Positions 1 through 8,976 are shown, numbered from the stretch's first letter. The stretch is DNA of 64,000 nt from BOG-908 sp963692875 (GCA_965198755.1 OZ240673.1:3286001-3350000); one strand, 5' to 3'. Translations and numbers: made by a program. Notes: generated by a model not told the origin, from the sequence alone.

Positions 1-1838
1 GCGTCGTGCCACGCCTGCACCACCGGCGCCGCGTGGCGGAACCGCAGGCCAAGTTTCACCGTGTGCACCAGCAGCGTGCGGAACGTGGCGCGCGAGCGCC
101 GGTACAGCGGCTCGTCGATCTCCCAGTCCTCCCGCACCACCACGGCGTCAGCGCGGCGCACGCGGAACCACAGGTGGTCGCGCGGCTCCACGGCGATCAC
201 GTTCCGGCCGCTGTCCGGCCTGAACCATTCCGAGGTGAGTGCGACGGCCAGTTGCACCAGGAACGCTGCCCGGGTGCGTGGACCCACTACCGGATGCGGG
301 CGGCGCACCACCATCTCGCGCCGTGCGCGTTCCACCTCGTAGCTTTGCCGCAGCTCGGCCAGCGAGGCGTGCACCTGGCGTGGGTTGCGGGCGTAGATGC
401 CGGGGCCGCCCAGGAAGTCTTCGGTGGCGCGGATCAGCAGGGCGGCGCGCTGGTACCGGAACATCAGCAACTCGGCCACGATCCACTTGATCGCGATGAA
501 CCCGATCTTGCCCGCGGGCTTGGGCAGGTGCCGGGCTGCGAGCACGAACATGTTGCGGAATTCGTAGTACACGTGCCAGCTGCCGAGCTTGGCGTAGAAC
601 GGTTCGTGCCAGATGCCGATGCCGGGGCTGGACACGAGGGGCACGCCGGCATCGTGCAGCCGGCGGCCGAACTCCACGTCGTCGCCGCGGATGAAGCACG
701 GCATGGGGTAGCCCACCCGGTCCAGCAGGCTCAGCTTCAGGCCCATGAACCACCAGCCGTTGTAGTGCATCGGCGTCTCGTCGTGAAAGCGGTCCAGGCT
801 GCCGGGGTGGGACAGCTCGGCGCCCAGATGCAGCGGCATGGTGGCGAGCTTGGTGTCGTTCAGCGTCGCACCCGCCTCGTAGAGGTGGGTGGGGCGGAAC
901 AGGTCGAGCATGTGGCCGGCCACCACCAGGTCCTCGCTGGCCAGCGCGTAAATGCGCACGGTCCGCAGCACCGCCTCGGGCTCCACGACCACGTCGTCGT
1001 CCATCAGGATGACGTGGGTCGCACCCAGCGCGCGCGCCTCCAGCAGGCCGCGGGTGAAGCCGCCGGCGCCGCCGACATTGTCCTGCTCGACGATGTGCAG
1101 CAGCCCAGCCAGCCCTGGCACGGTGCGGCTGGCCTGCAGCCGGGAGGGCAGCCCGGGGGAGCCGTTGTTGACGACCACCACGCCGGCGATGGCCGCCAGC
1201 ACGTCGGCATCCTGCTCCAGCCGGGTCAGCACGTCGGCGAGCGGCCCGTCGCGGTCGAAGGTGCAGATCACCGGCATCAGCCGGACCGGCGAGAGCGGCG
1301 TCGTGGTGGTCCATGCGCCCGCGACCAGCCGGGCGGCGGGTTGCTGGGCGCTGCTGTCGGCCACGATGCGCAGCGCCAGCCGGCCAGCCGCCCTGGGATG
1401 CGGCAGGATCGGCACGTCGAGCACCACGTCCTGTACGTCGCCCTCGCCCGACGTCCGGGCTTCGGCCACCAGCACCCCGGGCGCGTAACGGCTGTGCCGC
1501 CACAGCTCCACCCGGACCGCGCCGGTCACGCGCAGCGTGCAGCGCAGCTCGCCCAGCACCGTGTGTCGGCGCCAGACTGTCTCGTCGAAGCTGTTGAAGT
1601 AGGTGTCCAGGTCCAGCACGCCGCCGGGGAGAATGGACGCGCTGGTGCGGCTGCTCTGGCCGTCCTGCTTGTCGTGATGGCGCCAATACAGCCCGGCGAC
1701 CTCCGCCGAAGCGGGCCGTACCAGCCGTTGCAGCGTCACGCCCGCTTCGCCGCTCGCGGGGGGGACGGTGCTCGGCGCCTGGCGGCCTGTGGAGGGGTGT
1801 ATGGCGCCTGGTGCCCGGCTGCCTGTGGGGAGGGTCAC
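1..1838 (-). CDS. GlfT2-like galactofuranosyltransferase (partial, 3' end outside window)
   Basis: Family 2 glycosyltransferase resembling mycobacterial GlfT2, which polymerises galactofuranose from UDP-galactofuranose into galactan. An open frame runs from a GTG at 1838 to the left edge without a stop (612 codons; the mycobacterial enzyme is about 640). Seen: an N-terminal beta-rich region to about residue 190, a GT-A core with the metal-binding triad D280-D282 inside ILMDDDVVVEPE, a GDDVEF motif near 383 that would hold the catalytic base, and WHEPFYAK near 409. The GTG overlaps the TGA of the upstream GlfT1-like gene as GTGA, so translation is probably coupled and the two should act on one glycan. 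The match to GlfT2 rather than another GT2 rests on motif order and length; substrate is inferred. Confidence 0.75.
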   Translation of the reverse strand, partial: MTLPTGSRAPGAIHPSTGRQAPSTVPPASGEAGVTLQRLVRPASAEVAGLYWRHHDKQDGQSSRTSASILPGGVLDLDTYFNSFDETVWRRHTVLGELRCTLRVTGAVRVELWRHSRYAPGVLVAEARTSGEGDVQDVVLDVPILPHPRAAGRLALRIVADSSAQQPAARLVAGAWTTTTPLSPVRLMPVICTFDRDGPLADVLTRLEQDADVLAAIAGVVVVNNGSPGLPSRLQASRTVPGLAGLLHIVEQDNVGGAGGFTRGLLEARALGATHVILMDDDVVVEPEAVLRTVRIYALASEDLVVAGHMLDLFRPTHLYEAGATLNDTKLATMPLHLGAELSHPGSLDRFHDETPMHYNGWWFMGLKLSLLDRVGYPMPCFIRGDDVEFGRRLHDAGVPLVSSPGIGIWHEPFYAKLGSWHVYYEFRNMFVLAARHLPKPAGKIGFIAIKWIVAELLMFRYQRAALLIRATEDFLGGPGIYARNPRQVHASLAELRQSYEVERARREMVVRRPHPVVGPRTRAAFLVQLAVALTSEWFRPDSGRNVIAVEPRDHLWFRVRRADAVVVREDWEIDEPLYRRSRATFRTLLVHTVKLGLRFRHAAPVVQAWHD

Positions 1839-2881
1839 AGTGCCTGGGCTGGTTCGGCCAGGTGGTGCAGGTCGATCAACCCTGTCTCCGGCGCCGCGTC
1901 CAGCCGGCCGGCCACGCCGGACCAGGTGGCCCGCAGCCAGTCCCCGTAGCCGGACGGGTCCCGCGCGGTGCCCAGGTAGTAGCAGGCGTAGCGCACGTGG
2001 TCCGCCGCCAGCCACCCCCATTTGCCGTAGCGCGCAAACACCCAGCCGCGGTTGCGGAACTGGTAGTGCCGCTTGAACGGCGAGCACGGCACCACCGCGT
2101 AGAAAGTACCGCCCAGGATCGGATGGATCTCGGCCGCCGAGGAAGGGTGCAGGAAGCCGGTCTGGGTGTCGGTCACCACGCGCAGCCCGGCGCGCTTGGC
2201 ACGCAGCAGGAACTCCACCTCGTCACCGCGGATGACCAGCGTTCGCTCCGGCAGGCCGATGCGGGCGAAGGTGGACGCGGTGATCAGCGCGCCGTTGAAC
2301 AGGTGGGCGAAGCCTTCGATCAGTGGGCGGCGCCTCAGGGTCGCGACCGTGAAGCGGGTCCAGCCGTGCTGGCGAATGGGAAATGCCAGCAGCGCCGGGT
2401 CGGCCACGTCGCGCACCAGCGGGCAGGTCAGCGCGCTGCCGGCCAACGCCGCGGTGGTCAGCAGGCGGGCCAGGCAGGTGGGCTCGGCTGGCCGGCCGTC
2501 GTCATCCATCAGCCAGACATGCGTGGCATGCGCCGCCAAGGCCGCCTCGATGCCGGCAGAGAACCCCGCCGCAGGGCCGATGTTCGTAGGCAGGGCGACG
2601 ACGCGCGCACCGGGAAAGGCAGCTTCGACCGACACGCGGACCGGCGTCTGGCTGGCGTTGTCCACTACGATCACCCGGTCCGGCAGGCGGACCTGGGATG
2701 CCAGCGCGGCGAGGCAACGCGAGAGCATGGCGGGACGGTCATGCGTGAGCACGACGGCGACGACAGTGGCACCGCCCGACGGTCGTGCGAAACTGGGCGA
2801 TGGAACGCTGCAGCGAGACACGGCGCGACTAGCCGTCGCGGTCTGCCTGGCGGCAAGACACGTCCTAGCTATCGCTATCAC
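1835..2881 (-). CDS. GlfT1-like glycosyltransferase family 2
   Basis: GT-A fold glycosyltransferase. Seen: the opening strand VVAVVLTHDRP, the nucleotide site VIVVDNAS, the metal motif WLMDDDG near residue 123, HLFNGALI, and RGDEVE near 215, followed by PILGGTF and FRNRGWV. This motif series resembles GlfT1, the transferase that starts galactan on the lipid-linked primer in mycobacteria, and it directly precedes a GlfT2-like gene with a GTGA overlap. The start is uncertain: the frame stays open through repeat element 1, and the GTG at 2881 is the first candidate outside it; an internal start nearer the ATVVAVV strand is possible. There is no signal peptide, so a cytoplasmic or membrane-face enzyme is expected. 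Confidence 0.75.
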   Translation of the reverse strand: MIAIARTCLAARQTATASRAVSRCSVPSPSFARPSGGATVVAVVLTHDRPAMLSRCLAALASQVRLPDRVIVVDNASQTPVRVSVEAAFPGARVVALPTNIGPAAGFSAGIEAALAAHATHVWLMDDDGRPAEPTCLARLLTTAALAGSALTCPLVRDVADPALLAFPIRQHGWTRFTVATLRRRPLIEGFAHLFNGALITASTFARIGLPERTLVIRGDEVEFLLRAKRAGLRVVTDTQTGFLHPSSAAEIHPILGGTFYAVVPCSPFKRHYQFRNRGWVFARYGKWGWLAADHVRYACYYLGTARDPSGYGDWLRATWSGVAGRLDAAPETGLIDLHHLAEPAQAL

Positions 2882-2930
2882 AAGCAGGGTAGCAGCATGG
2901 TGGCGGACGCTTGCCGGGATGGGCGTCGGG

Positions 2931-3076
2931 CAAGCAAGCGGTTCTTTTTTGAAAAAAAGAACCAAAAAACTTTTGTCTCCGGGGGGTTCGCCGTGGTGAG
3001 GCGCGTTGTCCAGCGTCGGCGACTTTGGGGGCCGGAAGCTTTTTGCTTCCTTTTCTCGACGAGGGCCTGGCTTCTG
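2931..3076. repeat. palindromic intergenic repeat, element 1
   Basis: Left arm GGTTC/GAACC with tip i is intact from 2937. The middle is a degenerate class B in reverse orientation. The right arm is decayed (GAAGCTTTTTGCTTCC, then GAGGGCCTGGCTTC). It lies between two co-directional minus-strand genes and ends 3 bp before the VOC stop codon. Confidence 0.85.
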
Positions 3077-3078
3077 CA

Positions 3079-3456
3079 TTAATTTTCAGCCGGGACTGCA
3101 CTCTCGGTCACGTGCCACAGCACGCCGCACGGGTCGTAGACGAACCCGACGCGTGAACCCCACGCCTGCCTCGCAGGCGCTATCGGCGTCTTCATGCCGA
3201 ACCTTGCTTCTAGTCTCTCCCACTCCCGCGCCGCCCACCAGGCATCCAGGTTGCGCACCACCAGCTGCAACATGCAGTTCTCCGCGAACTGCTCCACGTA
3301 GAGGTTCTGCAGGAAGAAGCTGAACGCGCCGGCGTTGAAGCTGGTGATGCTGGCGTCCGAGTAGTCCTCGGTGAAACCGAGCGCGGCGTAGAAGGCCTTC
3401 GACGCTTCGTAGTCTTTCGAAGGCACGAACGGCCGAAGTGCGAGTACTTCTTCCAT
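3079..3456 (-). CDS. VOC (glyoxalase/bleomycin resistance-like) protein
   Basis: A 125-residue protein with a single vicinal-oxygen-chelate fold: the first beta-alpha-beta unit RPFVPSKDYEASKAFYAALGF and a last strand ending in VGFVYDPCGVLWHVTES. The family includes small dioxygenases, isomerases and resistance proteins that act as dimers around a metal or bind drugs. Metal ligands are not all evident here, so the activity is unknown. It is bounded by repeat elements 1 and 2, so no operon partner is apparent. Confidence 0.8.
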   Translation of the reverse strand: MEEVLALRPFVPSKDYEASKAFYAALGFTEDYSDASITSFNAGAFSFFLQNLYVEQFAENCMLQLVVRNLDAWWAAREWERLEARFGMKTPIAPARQAWGSRVGFVYDPCGVLWHVTESAVPAEN

Positions 3457-3568
3457 GCAGCGTCACTCTCCAGTGGTTAGTTTTGTATCAACAACATTAA
3501 CGGGCAGGCGACGAGGCCTGCGTCGAAGCGCAGACCTATACCGACTGGCGTTGATGCTGACTCATAGA

Positions 3569-3706
3569 AAGCAAGCAGTCCTTTTTTGAAAAAAAGGACC
3601 AAAAAACTTTTGACTCCGCTGTCGCGCGCTCTCCGGAAAGGACCGCGAAAGCGGAGACAAAAGTCTTTTGCTTCTTTTCTTCAGAAAAGAAGGCCTTGCT
3701 TGCTTC
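3569..3706. repeat. palindromic intergenic repeat, element 2
   Basis: Left arm stem is GGTCC-type (TCC/GGA, tip i), middle class C, right arm CTTC/GAAG with tip iii. The right flank continues as CGGTCAACCTTCAGGC (3711-3726), which recurs in opposite orientation beside element 25. The remaining bases of the 383-bp gap between 3456 and 3840 hold no gene. Confidence 0.9.
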
Positions 3707-3839
3707 GGGACGGTCAACCTTCAGGCGGATAAGTATTACGTGTCACTATAGCGGCGTTCTCCCGCAGCACCTACCCAGATCGTAACGGTCATCGGTTAAC
3801 TTTCGATAAAAAACGGAGGTGGTGACGGCGCCGTGCGGG

Positions 3840-6164
3840 TCACATCTTCAGCCCGGCCAGGTAGCTCTCCAGCGCCCTCTGCCCTGCATCCGCCTTTGCC
3901 TGCGCGGCCTGGACCTGCTTGCGCAGGTCTGCCACCCCGTCCTCGTCGGACTGCATCATCGCGAGGTACTCGCGGTGCAGCGCGCTGTTCGGCGGCACGC
4001 TGGCCAGGTTGGTGCGCACCCGGTCCTGGTCGGCCTCGGTCTCCGTGATCCGGCCGTTCGATGCGGCCAGCGCGGCCTGGTCGCGGCTCACCTCCTGCTG
4101 CAGCTCGGCGGCGTGCCGGATGGCGGCGCGCATCGGCTCTGGCAGGTCGGTGTTGCTGGTGGCCAGCAGCGCGGAGTCGGCGTCCTCGCCGGCCAGAGCG
4201 TGAGTTTCGTCCAGCGTGCGCTCGAAGACCAGCTCGATGTCCTGCGGGGTCCCGGCAGCCACGTCGCGCGTCACGCGGTATACTTCCGGCGTGGTGGCGA
4301 CCCCGGCGCCGTGCGGCTCGACGAGCGGGAAGCCCGGGTCCCGCGGCGCCTCGATGACCAGCGTTCGGCCGGACCCCTTGGGCGTGGTGACGCGGTAGGT
4401 GGTATCCGCACGCTCCTTCTGCGTCAGCGTCAGCACGCCTGCCGCGATGGTGCCGCCGGTCACCACCTGGCTGGTGTGGTGCTGCACGTCCACACTCACC
4501 GCCTGGTCCAGCGCGAAGCTGGCCAGGCGCTGCTCGCCCGGCTCGATGGCCGGCAGGCGCGCGTCGCCGACGTAGCCGGTCCGGCCGTCGGCGTGGGTGT
4601 CGAACAGGGTGACTACGCCGGGCGGCAGGGCGCCGGCGGTGTCGTTGGTGATCTGCAGCGCCACCAGCGGGTGCACCGGGTCGGCGGCCTGCTGGAACAG
4701 CGCCAAGCGGCGGGCCGGCACGTCGCGGTCGATGATCGGCAGCAGCATGGACTGGCCGGACGCGGCGGTGACGGGGGTTGCGAGGTGGAACTCCACCTGG
4801 GCCACGGACTGGGCGACCTCGGAGGGCGGCGGCGCGGGGATGATGCCGCGCTCCACCGGCGCTCCGGCACCGACGGCGCGCCTGCCGAAGCTCGGCGAGA
4901 CGCCGATGTCCGGCGTTGGGATGAACGGCGGGGGCGGCGCCGCTATCTCGGGCGGCGGAGGCCGATACGCCTGCGCGCTTGGCGACTGCCGCGTCAGACT
5001 CTGGATCCGAGGACCCTTCGCAGTCGGTGTGAGCGGATTGCTGTCCGCCGCGTACTCGTCGACACGCGGCGCCAAGCCGCCGGCCTCTGCTACCGGCGCC
5101 TCCGGCCGCGCGGAGAACAGGGGCTGATACAGCGGCGTGTGAAACAGCACCGGGCGTCCCGACGTCAGCGTCACCGACACGCCGTTCCAGTCGCGCCCGC
5201 TGAGGTTCTCCACCACCGCAAATGCCTGTAGCCGCGCGGGCTGGTCCGCCGCAGCCGGCTGGGTTGCGGCGGATGCTCCGTGTGCCGGCTCAGCCGGCGC
5301 CGGCTGAGCTTTTGCCGAGCCTTGCTGTGTTGGCGGCTGTTTTCCCGGCGCATGGTCTGTCGACCCCGGCGCTGCGGGCTCCGATGCTGCCGGTCCTGGT
5401 GCTCGGGATCTCAATGCTGCGGACCCCGGTGTTGCCGGCCCCCGTGCTCCTGGCCCCGGTGCTCCTTGCCCGGTTGGCGCCGGCGCCGGCGCTGCCGGCA
5501 GCGTCAGCCGGTAGCTGGTCTTCCACACCGGAACCGCCACCACGTAGCCGAACCGCACGTGTCGCACCCCGCCCGGCGCCAGCGTCAGCACCAGCGTGCG
5601 GCGGTCCTGCACCCGCTGCGACGCGATCGCCGCCAGCGCCGCGGCGATCTGCCCGCGCAACGCCTCCGACGTGAAGGCCACGTCCGGCGTGTCCTCCAGC
5701 ACCGCGCTGGCGATGCCGTCCTGCGTCGCGATGGTCAGCCGGTGCCGGGTCACGCTGGCCTGGCCGGCCGCACCCGGCACCTCGAAGGGGCTCACTGCCA
5801 GGATCGCGCCGCTTGCCCCGATGGCTGGGATGCGCACCGTCTCGCCCACCAGGCTGGCCAGCAGCGCCTCGGCCGAGGCAAACGCGTCCGGCTTGAACGG
5901 CAGGGTGCGGAAGCTTTCCGCCAGCGGCTGCTGGCCGGGCAGGCGCACGCCGGCGGACGGGCCGGCAGGGTCGTCCACCACCAGGCTCTTCAGCACGTCG
6001 TCCACCTGGTCGAGGGGCACGTCCAGCTTCAGCACGGCGGCACCGTCCACGTCGCCCTCGAACTCGAACTGGCCGACGCCGCCCGAGGACAGCACGACAC
6101 GGGTGAGCACCGGTTCGGCGGCGGCGGTCTGGGTTAGAAGCAGGGAGAGAAGGATGGTTCGCAT
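3840..6164 (-). CDS. exported DUF4139 domain protein
   Basis: A 774-residue predicted exported protein. The ATG at 6164 gives a signal peptide (MRTILLSLLLTQTAAAEP) and excludes a 21-codon extension that reads through element 3. The C-terminal half carries the DUF4139 region (mucoidy-inhibitor/fungal-like family) with beta-rich segments such as YRVTTPKGSGRTLVIEAPRD and ends in a predicted coiled coil (ELQQEVSRDQAALAASNGRITE onward). Between about residues 215 and 320 is a Pro/Ala/Gly-rich low-complexity insert, and a second Pro-rich stretch follows near 410-440. Function in bacteria is not established; a periplasmic or envelope role is inferred from the signal peptide only. Confidence 0.75.
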   Translation of the reverse strand: MRTILLSLLLTQTAAAEPVLTRVVLSSGGVGQFEFEGDVDGAAVLKLDVPLDQVDDVLKSLVVDDPAGPSAGVRLPGQQPLAESFRTLPFKPDAFASAEALLASLVGETVRIPAIGASGAILAVSPFEVPGAAGQASVTRHRLTIATQDGIASAVLEDTPDVAFTSEALRGQIAAALAAIASQRVQDRRTLVLTLAPGGVRHVRFGYVVAVPVWKTSYRLTLPAAPAPAPTGQGAPGPGARGPATPGSAALRSRAPGPAASEPAAPGSTDHAPGKQPPTQQGSAKAQPAPAEPAHGASAATQPAAADQPARLQAFAVVENLSGRDWNGVSVTLTSGRPVLFHTPLYQPLFSARPEAPVAEAGGLAPRVDEYAADSNPLTPTAKGPRIQSLTRQSPSAQAYRPPPPEIAAPPPPFIPTPDIGVSPSFGRRAVGAGAPVERGIIPAPPPSEVAQSVAQVEFHLATPVTAASGQSMLLPIIDRDVPARRLALFQQAADPVHPLVALQITNDTAGALPPGVVTLFDTHADGRTGYVGDARLPAIEPGEQRLASFALDQAVSVDVQHHTSQVVTGGTIAAGVLTLTQKERADTTYRVTTPKGSGRTLVIEAPRDPGFPLVEPHGAGVATTPEVYRVTRDVAAGTPQDIELVFERTLDETHALAGEDADSALLATSNTDLPEPMRAAIRHAAELQQEVSRDQAALAASNGRITETEADQDRVRTNLASVPPNSALHREYLAMMQSDEDGVADLRKQVQAAQAKADAGQRALESYLAGLKM

Positions 6165-6304
6165 AAGCAAGGAAGGCCTTCTTTTTTGAAAAAAAGAAGC
6201 AAAAAACTTTTGTTCCCATGGCGACACGCTGCCGGAGAAATCCGCGACAGCCGGACCAAAAGCTTTTTGCTACTTTTTCTCGAAAAAGAAGCGCTTGCTT
6301 TCTT
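6165..6304. repeat. palindromic intergenic repeat, element 3
   Basis: Left arm CTTC/GAAG tip i, middle class A reversed (ending CCGCGACAGC), right arm tip ii. It fills the whole gap between the DUF4139 start codon at 6164 and the ATP-grasp stop codon at 6308, so any ribosome-binding signal of the DUF4139 gene must lie within the repeat. Confidence 0.9.
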
Positions 6305-6307
6305 CCG

Positions 6308-7423
6308 TCAGTCGTTCAGCGGGTACGACGCCATCAACCGAAGCTGATTCTGCCACTCGCGAAACATCACCACGCCACCGCTCGTCCTCGCCCCACCTCG
6401 CCGCAGCTCCGCCGCGATCGCGAACGCCGCACCGTAATGCCGCAACTGCGACGCGTACACTTCAAGCAGCGTCGTGTCCGGGTCCCAGATGTGCGTCGCC
6501 TCCGAGCCCACGCCGTTCACCTCGATGATGGTGAAGTCGCGTCCTTCGCGCAGCGCGTCCAGGCTGCGGTAGCGCACGTCGATGCGGCCGAAATGAAACT
6601 CCGGCATCGCGCGCGCGATCGCCTCCACCCGGGCCGCCAGCGCCGGCGTGATCTCGTCTGCGCCGTTGCGGAAAACCGAGCCGCGGCAGTGGTTGCCGGC
6701 GAACACCAGGCGCACGCGCTCGCCCCAGGCCGGCACGCTGTCGAGCTTGCCGCCCAGCCGCGCGAGATAGAGGTGCTGCAGCTTGCCGTGCCGCGGGTCC
6801 GCCTTGATCAGTGCGCGCAGGGTGGAGGTGCCGTCGCCGCGCACGCTGGGCGCATGTTTCAGGGTCAGTGAGGTGACCTGCCCCACCGCTTCGCGTGGCC
6901 GGCGGACGTAGAAGATGCCCGCCTCGCCCTCGTAGGGGATCAGCTTCTGCAGAACGAGTGTGACACCGCGCGGAAAGGCGGCCAGTCCGCGGGCGAGCGC
7001 TGCCTCGTCCTCGACCAGGCGCACGCCGGCGCCGTTGCAGCCGATGTCGGGTTTGAGCACCAGCGGCATCGCCAGGCCGGCGGCCGAGGCCGCGGCCTGC
7101 GCGCGGGCCAGGTCGTCCGTGCCGGTCACCATGGTGGTGTAGGGGGCGATCCAGTCGCGCGCGTCGCCCGCCACCAGGTCGAGGATCGCCGTCTTGCTCT
7201 CGCCGCACAGGCCGCCGGTGCTGATGCGCGGGTTGGCGGCGGTGGGCAGGCTGAAGTCGCGGTGCCAGAGTCCCAGCCCGATCCACTGCGCCACCACGGG
7301 GAAGTAGGTGAGCCAGCCGGGCAGGAACTCGAACGGCGAGACGTCGCGCCGGCGGGCTGCCGGGGCGGGGTGGGCTGCGTCCAGCACCGAACTGTCGAAA
7401 CCACCCGGCGTCAGCGCGTCCAA
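6308..7423 (-). CDS. ATP-grasp protein (D-Ala-D-Ala ligase-like)
   Basis: A 371-residue protein with an ATP-grasp fold: MPLVLKPDIGCNGAGVRLV supplies the small-domain lysine and glycine loop, TLVLQKLIPYEGEAGIFYV the hinge, and HFGRIDVRYRSLD then FTIIEVNGVGSEATH the metal-binding acidic residues and Asn. Such enzymes join a carboxylate to an amine or thiol through an acylphosphate; the substrate here is unknown. The TTG at 7423 was chosen because AAGGTGGG sits 6 nt upstream and no ATG or GTG is well placed. It lies 13 bp after the DedA stop, so the two are probably one transcript, which suggests an envelope-related substrate. Confidence 0.7.
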   Translation of the reverse strand: MDALTPGGFDSSVLDAAHPAPAARRRDVSPFEFLPGWLTYFPVVAQWIGLGLWHRDFSLPTAANPRISTGGLCGESKTAILDLVAGDARDWIAPYTTMVTGTDDLARAQAAASAAGLAMPLVLKPDIGCNGAGVRLVEDEAALARGLAAFPRGVTLVLQKLIPYEGEAGIFYVRRPREAVGQVTSLTLKHAPSVRGDGTSTLRALIKADPRHGKLQHLYLARLGGKLDSVPAWGERVRLVFAGNHCRGSVFRNGADEITPALAARVEAIARAMPEFHFGRIDVRYRSLDALREGRDFTIIEVNGVGSEATHIWDPDTTLLEVYASQLRHYGAAFAIAAELRRGGARTSGGVVMFREWQNQLRLMASYPLND

Positions 7424-7436
7424 GCAAACCCACCTT

Positions 7437-8027
7437 TCATAACACCTTGCCTTCTTCCGAGCCGGCCTGGGCGCGCACGGCCAACCTGCCCACCAGCAGG
7501 ATGCCGAGCAGGAACGCCGCGAAGCCAAGCCAGCGCCACTGGCCAAGATGCTCCACCAGCAGCTTGCCCACCCGCAGCGACAGGACGAACAACGCCGAAG
7601 TCCAGATCAAGGTCGCACCGACGGCGGCGGAGACGAATTTACGGAAGTTTGCGCCCAGAAAGCCACAGGCGGTGTAGGTCGGCAGCCGCACGCCGGGCAG
7701 GAAGCGGCTGATGAACACCACCTTGAAGACGTGGCGTTCCAGCCAGGCGCGCCCGTGGTCCTGGCGCTGCGGCGGGATCAGCCGGCGCGCCCAGGGCACG
7801 TGTGCGGCCAGCCGCCCCAGCCCGTACAGCCCGATGTCGCCCAGCACGATGCCGATGTACAACGAGCCCAGCGCCACCGGCATCGCCACGCCGCCGCTCT
7901 GCACCGCCAGCGCCGCGGCGGCCGTGGCGGCATCCTCCAGGATGAAGGTGCCCAGCACGATGGCCACGCCCTGCAGCACTTCGGAGTGGCCGGCGATGGC
8001 CAGCAGGTGGCTGACGGAGAAGTCCAC
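7437..8027 (-). CDS. DedA/VTT-domain membrane protein
   Basis: A 196-residue polytopic membrane protein of the DedA (SNARE-associated/VTT) family. Seen: the re-entrant segment VLGTFILEDAATAAAALAV and the conserved loop FISRFLPGVRLPTYTACGFLG holding the family arginine and glycine. DedA proteins affect envelope homeostasis and recycle or flip undecaprenyl phosphate or phospholipids. Here the gene lies 43 bp after the phosphatase stop and just before an ATP-grasp gene, all on the minus strand. Confidence 0.85.
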   Translation of the reverse strand: MDFSVSHLLAIAGHSEVLQGVAIVLGTFILEDAATAAAALAVQSGGVAMPVALGSLYIGIVLGDIGLYGLGRLAAHVPWARRLIPPQRQDHGRAWLERHVFKVVFISRFLPGVRLPTYTACGFLGANFRKFVSAAVGATLIWTSALFVLSLRVGKLLVEHLGQWRWLGFAAFLLGILLVGRLAVRAQAGSEEGKVL

Positions 8028-8070
8028 GCTCAGGTCCCGGCCGCTTCGGTGGGGCGGCTCAACGGGCGGC

Positions 8071-8805
8071 TCACTGGGTCAGGCGGTCCACGAGGCGCGC
8101 GCGGCCGTCCGCATCGAGCGCCATCTCGCGGGCCAGGTAGGCGTCCACGGACCCGTACTCGGCGCGGATGGCGTCGAACGCCGCCAGCAGCAGCGGCGCG
8201 TGGGCGCCGAGCAGCACCTCCTTCACGTCAGGCGGCAGGTCGAACTTGCTGGCGATCTCGCGCTTCCACTGCGTGTTGGTGGCCAGGTAGTCGCGCATCA
8301 CGTCCGGCCAAGCCACGCCGAGCGCGGTCAGGATCAGCGCAGAGCCGAAGCCGGTGCGGTCCTTGCCGGCCGAGCAGTGCAGCAGCAGCGGCAGGCCGTC
8401 TTCGGCCAGCAGGCACGCGAACAGCGCGCGGTACTGCGGCGTGCTCTGCAGCGCGTAGGCGCGGTAGGCGTCCCGTAGCAGGTCCAGCATGTCGTCCGGC
8501 GACATGTGGCCGCTCACCTGGCCGGTGTGCAGAATGTCCTTCAGGCCGGCACCGACCGAAGGCTCGATCGGCAGGCTGCGGACCGCGGCACCGGCAATGT
8601 GCACAGGGTTATGGGCGGCCTCGCGCACGCCGCGCAGGTCGCAGACGGTGCGAAGGCCCAGGCGGGCGATGGTGGCTTCGTCGGCCGGCGAGAGGTTGAC
8701 CAAAGCGGGGGCGCGGAAGATCAGGCCGGTGCGGACCTGGCGGCCGGACGTCGTGAGCCAGCCGCCTAGGTCGCGCAGGTTGGAGGCGTGCTCTAGCGGG
8801 ATCAT
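8071..8805 (-). CDS. tyrosine-protein phosphatase (Y_phosphatase3 family)
   Basis: A 244-residue protein with the Cys-based phosphatase loop HCSAGKDRTG (nucleophile C144, then D149 and R150). The KDR variant is typical of the lipid/protein-tyrosine phosphatases of the Y_phosphatase3 group (LipA/MptpB-like). The N-terminal NLRDLGGW signature of this group is present. No signal peptide is seen. Substrates may be phosphotyrosine proteins or phosphoinositides; the sequence does not decide. It could be co-transcribed with the DedA gene downstream. Confidence 0.85.
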   Translation of the reverse strand: MIPLEHASNLRDLGGWLTTSGRQVRTGLIFRAPALVNLSPADEATIARLGLRTVCDLRGVREAAHNPVHIAGAAVRSLPIEPSVGAGLKDILHTGQVSGHMSPDDMLDLLRDAYRAYALQSTPQYRALFACLLAEDGLPLLLHCSAGKDRTGFGSALILTALGVAWPDVMRDYLATNTQWKREIASKFDLPPDVKEVLLGAHAPLLLAAFDAIRAEYGSVDAYLAREMALDADGRARLVDRLTQ

Positions 8806-8838
8806 GGCGCGCTTCTTTCAGAAGCGCCGGGGAAAGGA

Positions 8839-8976
8839 AAGGCAAGCAAGAAGTTCTTTTTTGAAAAAAAGAACCGAAAAACTTTTGTCTCCTGGGTATC
8901 CGTCTGTGGGGAGGTCCGCGACAGCCGTGATAAAAGCTTTTTGCTTCTTTTTCTCGAAAAAGAAGATCTTACTTGT
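8839..8976. repeat. palindromic intergenic repeat, element 4
   Basis: Left arm TTC/GAA tip i, middle class A reversed, right arm tip ii with the decayed end GATCTTACTTGTGC. Its right end overlaps the stop codon of the AsmA gene (8971-8969). Confidence 0.85.

Noticed and set aside
6..1949. A 647-codon plus-strand frame over the GlfT2-like gene
   Set aside because: Its His/Gln/Val/Ala-rich composition is that of an antisense shadow in high-GC DNA; the minus-strand third frame encodes a clear glycosyltransferase.
5290..6227. N-terminal peptides such as KKRTKKLL and FFKKEPLA as conserved protein domains
   Set aside because: They are translations of the repeat arms in various frames and occur in front of unrelated genes; real starts lie after the repeats.
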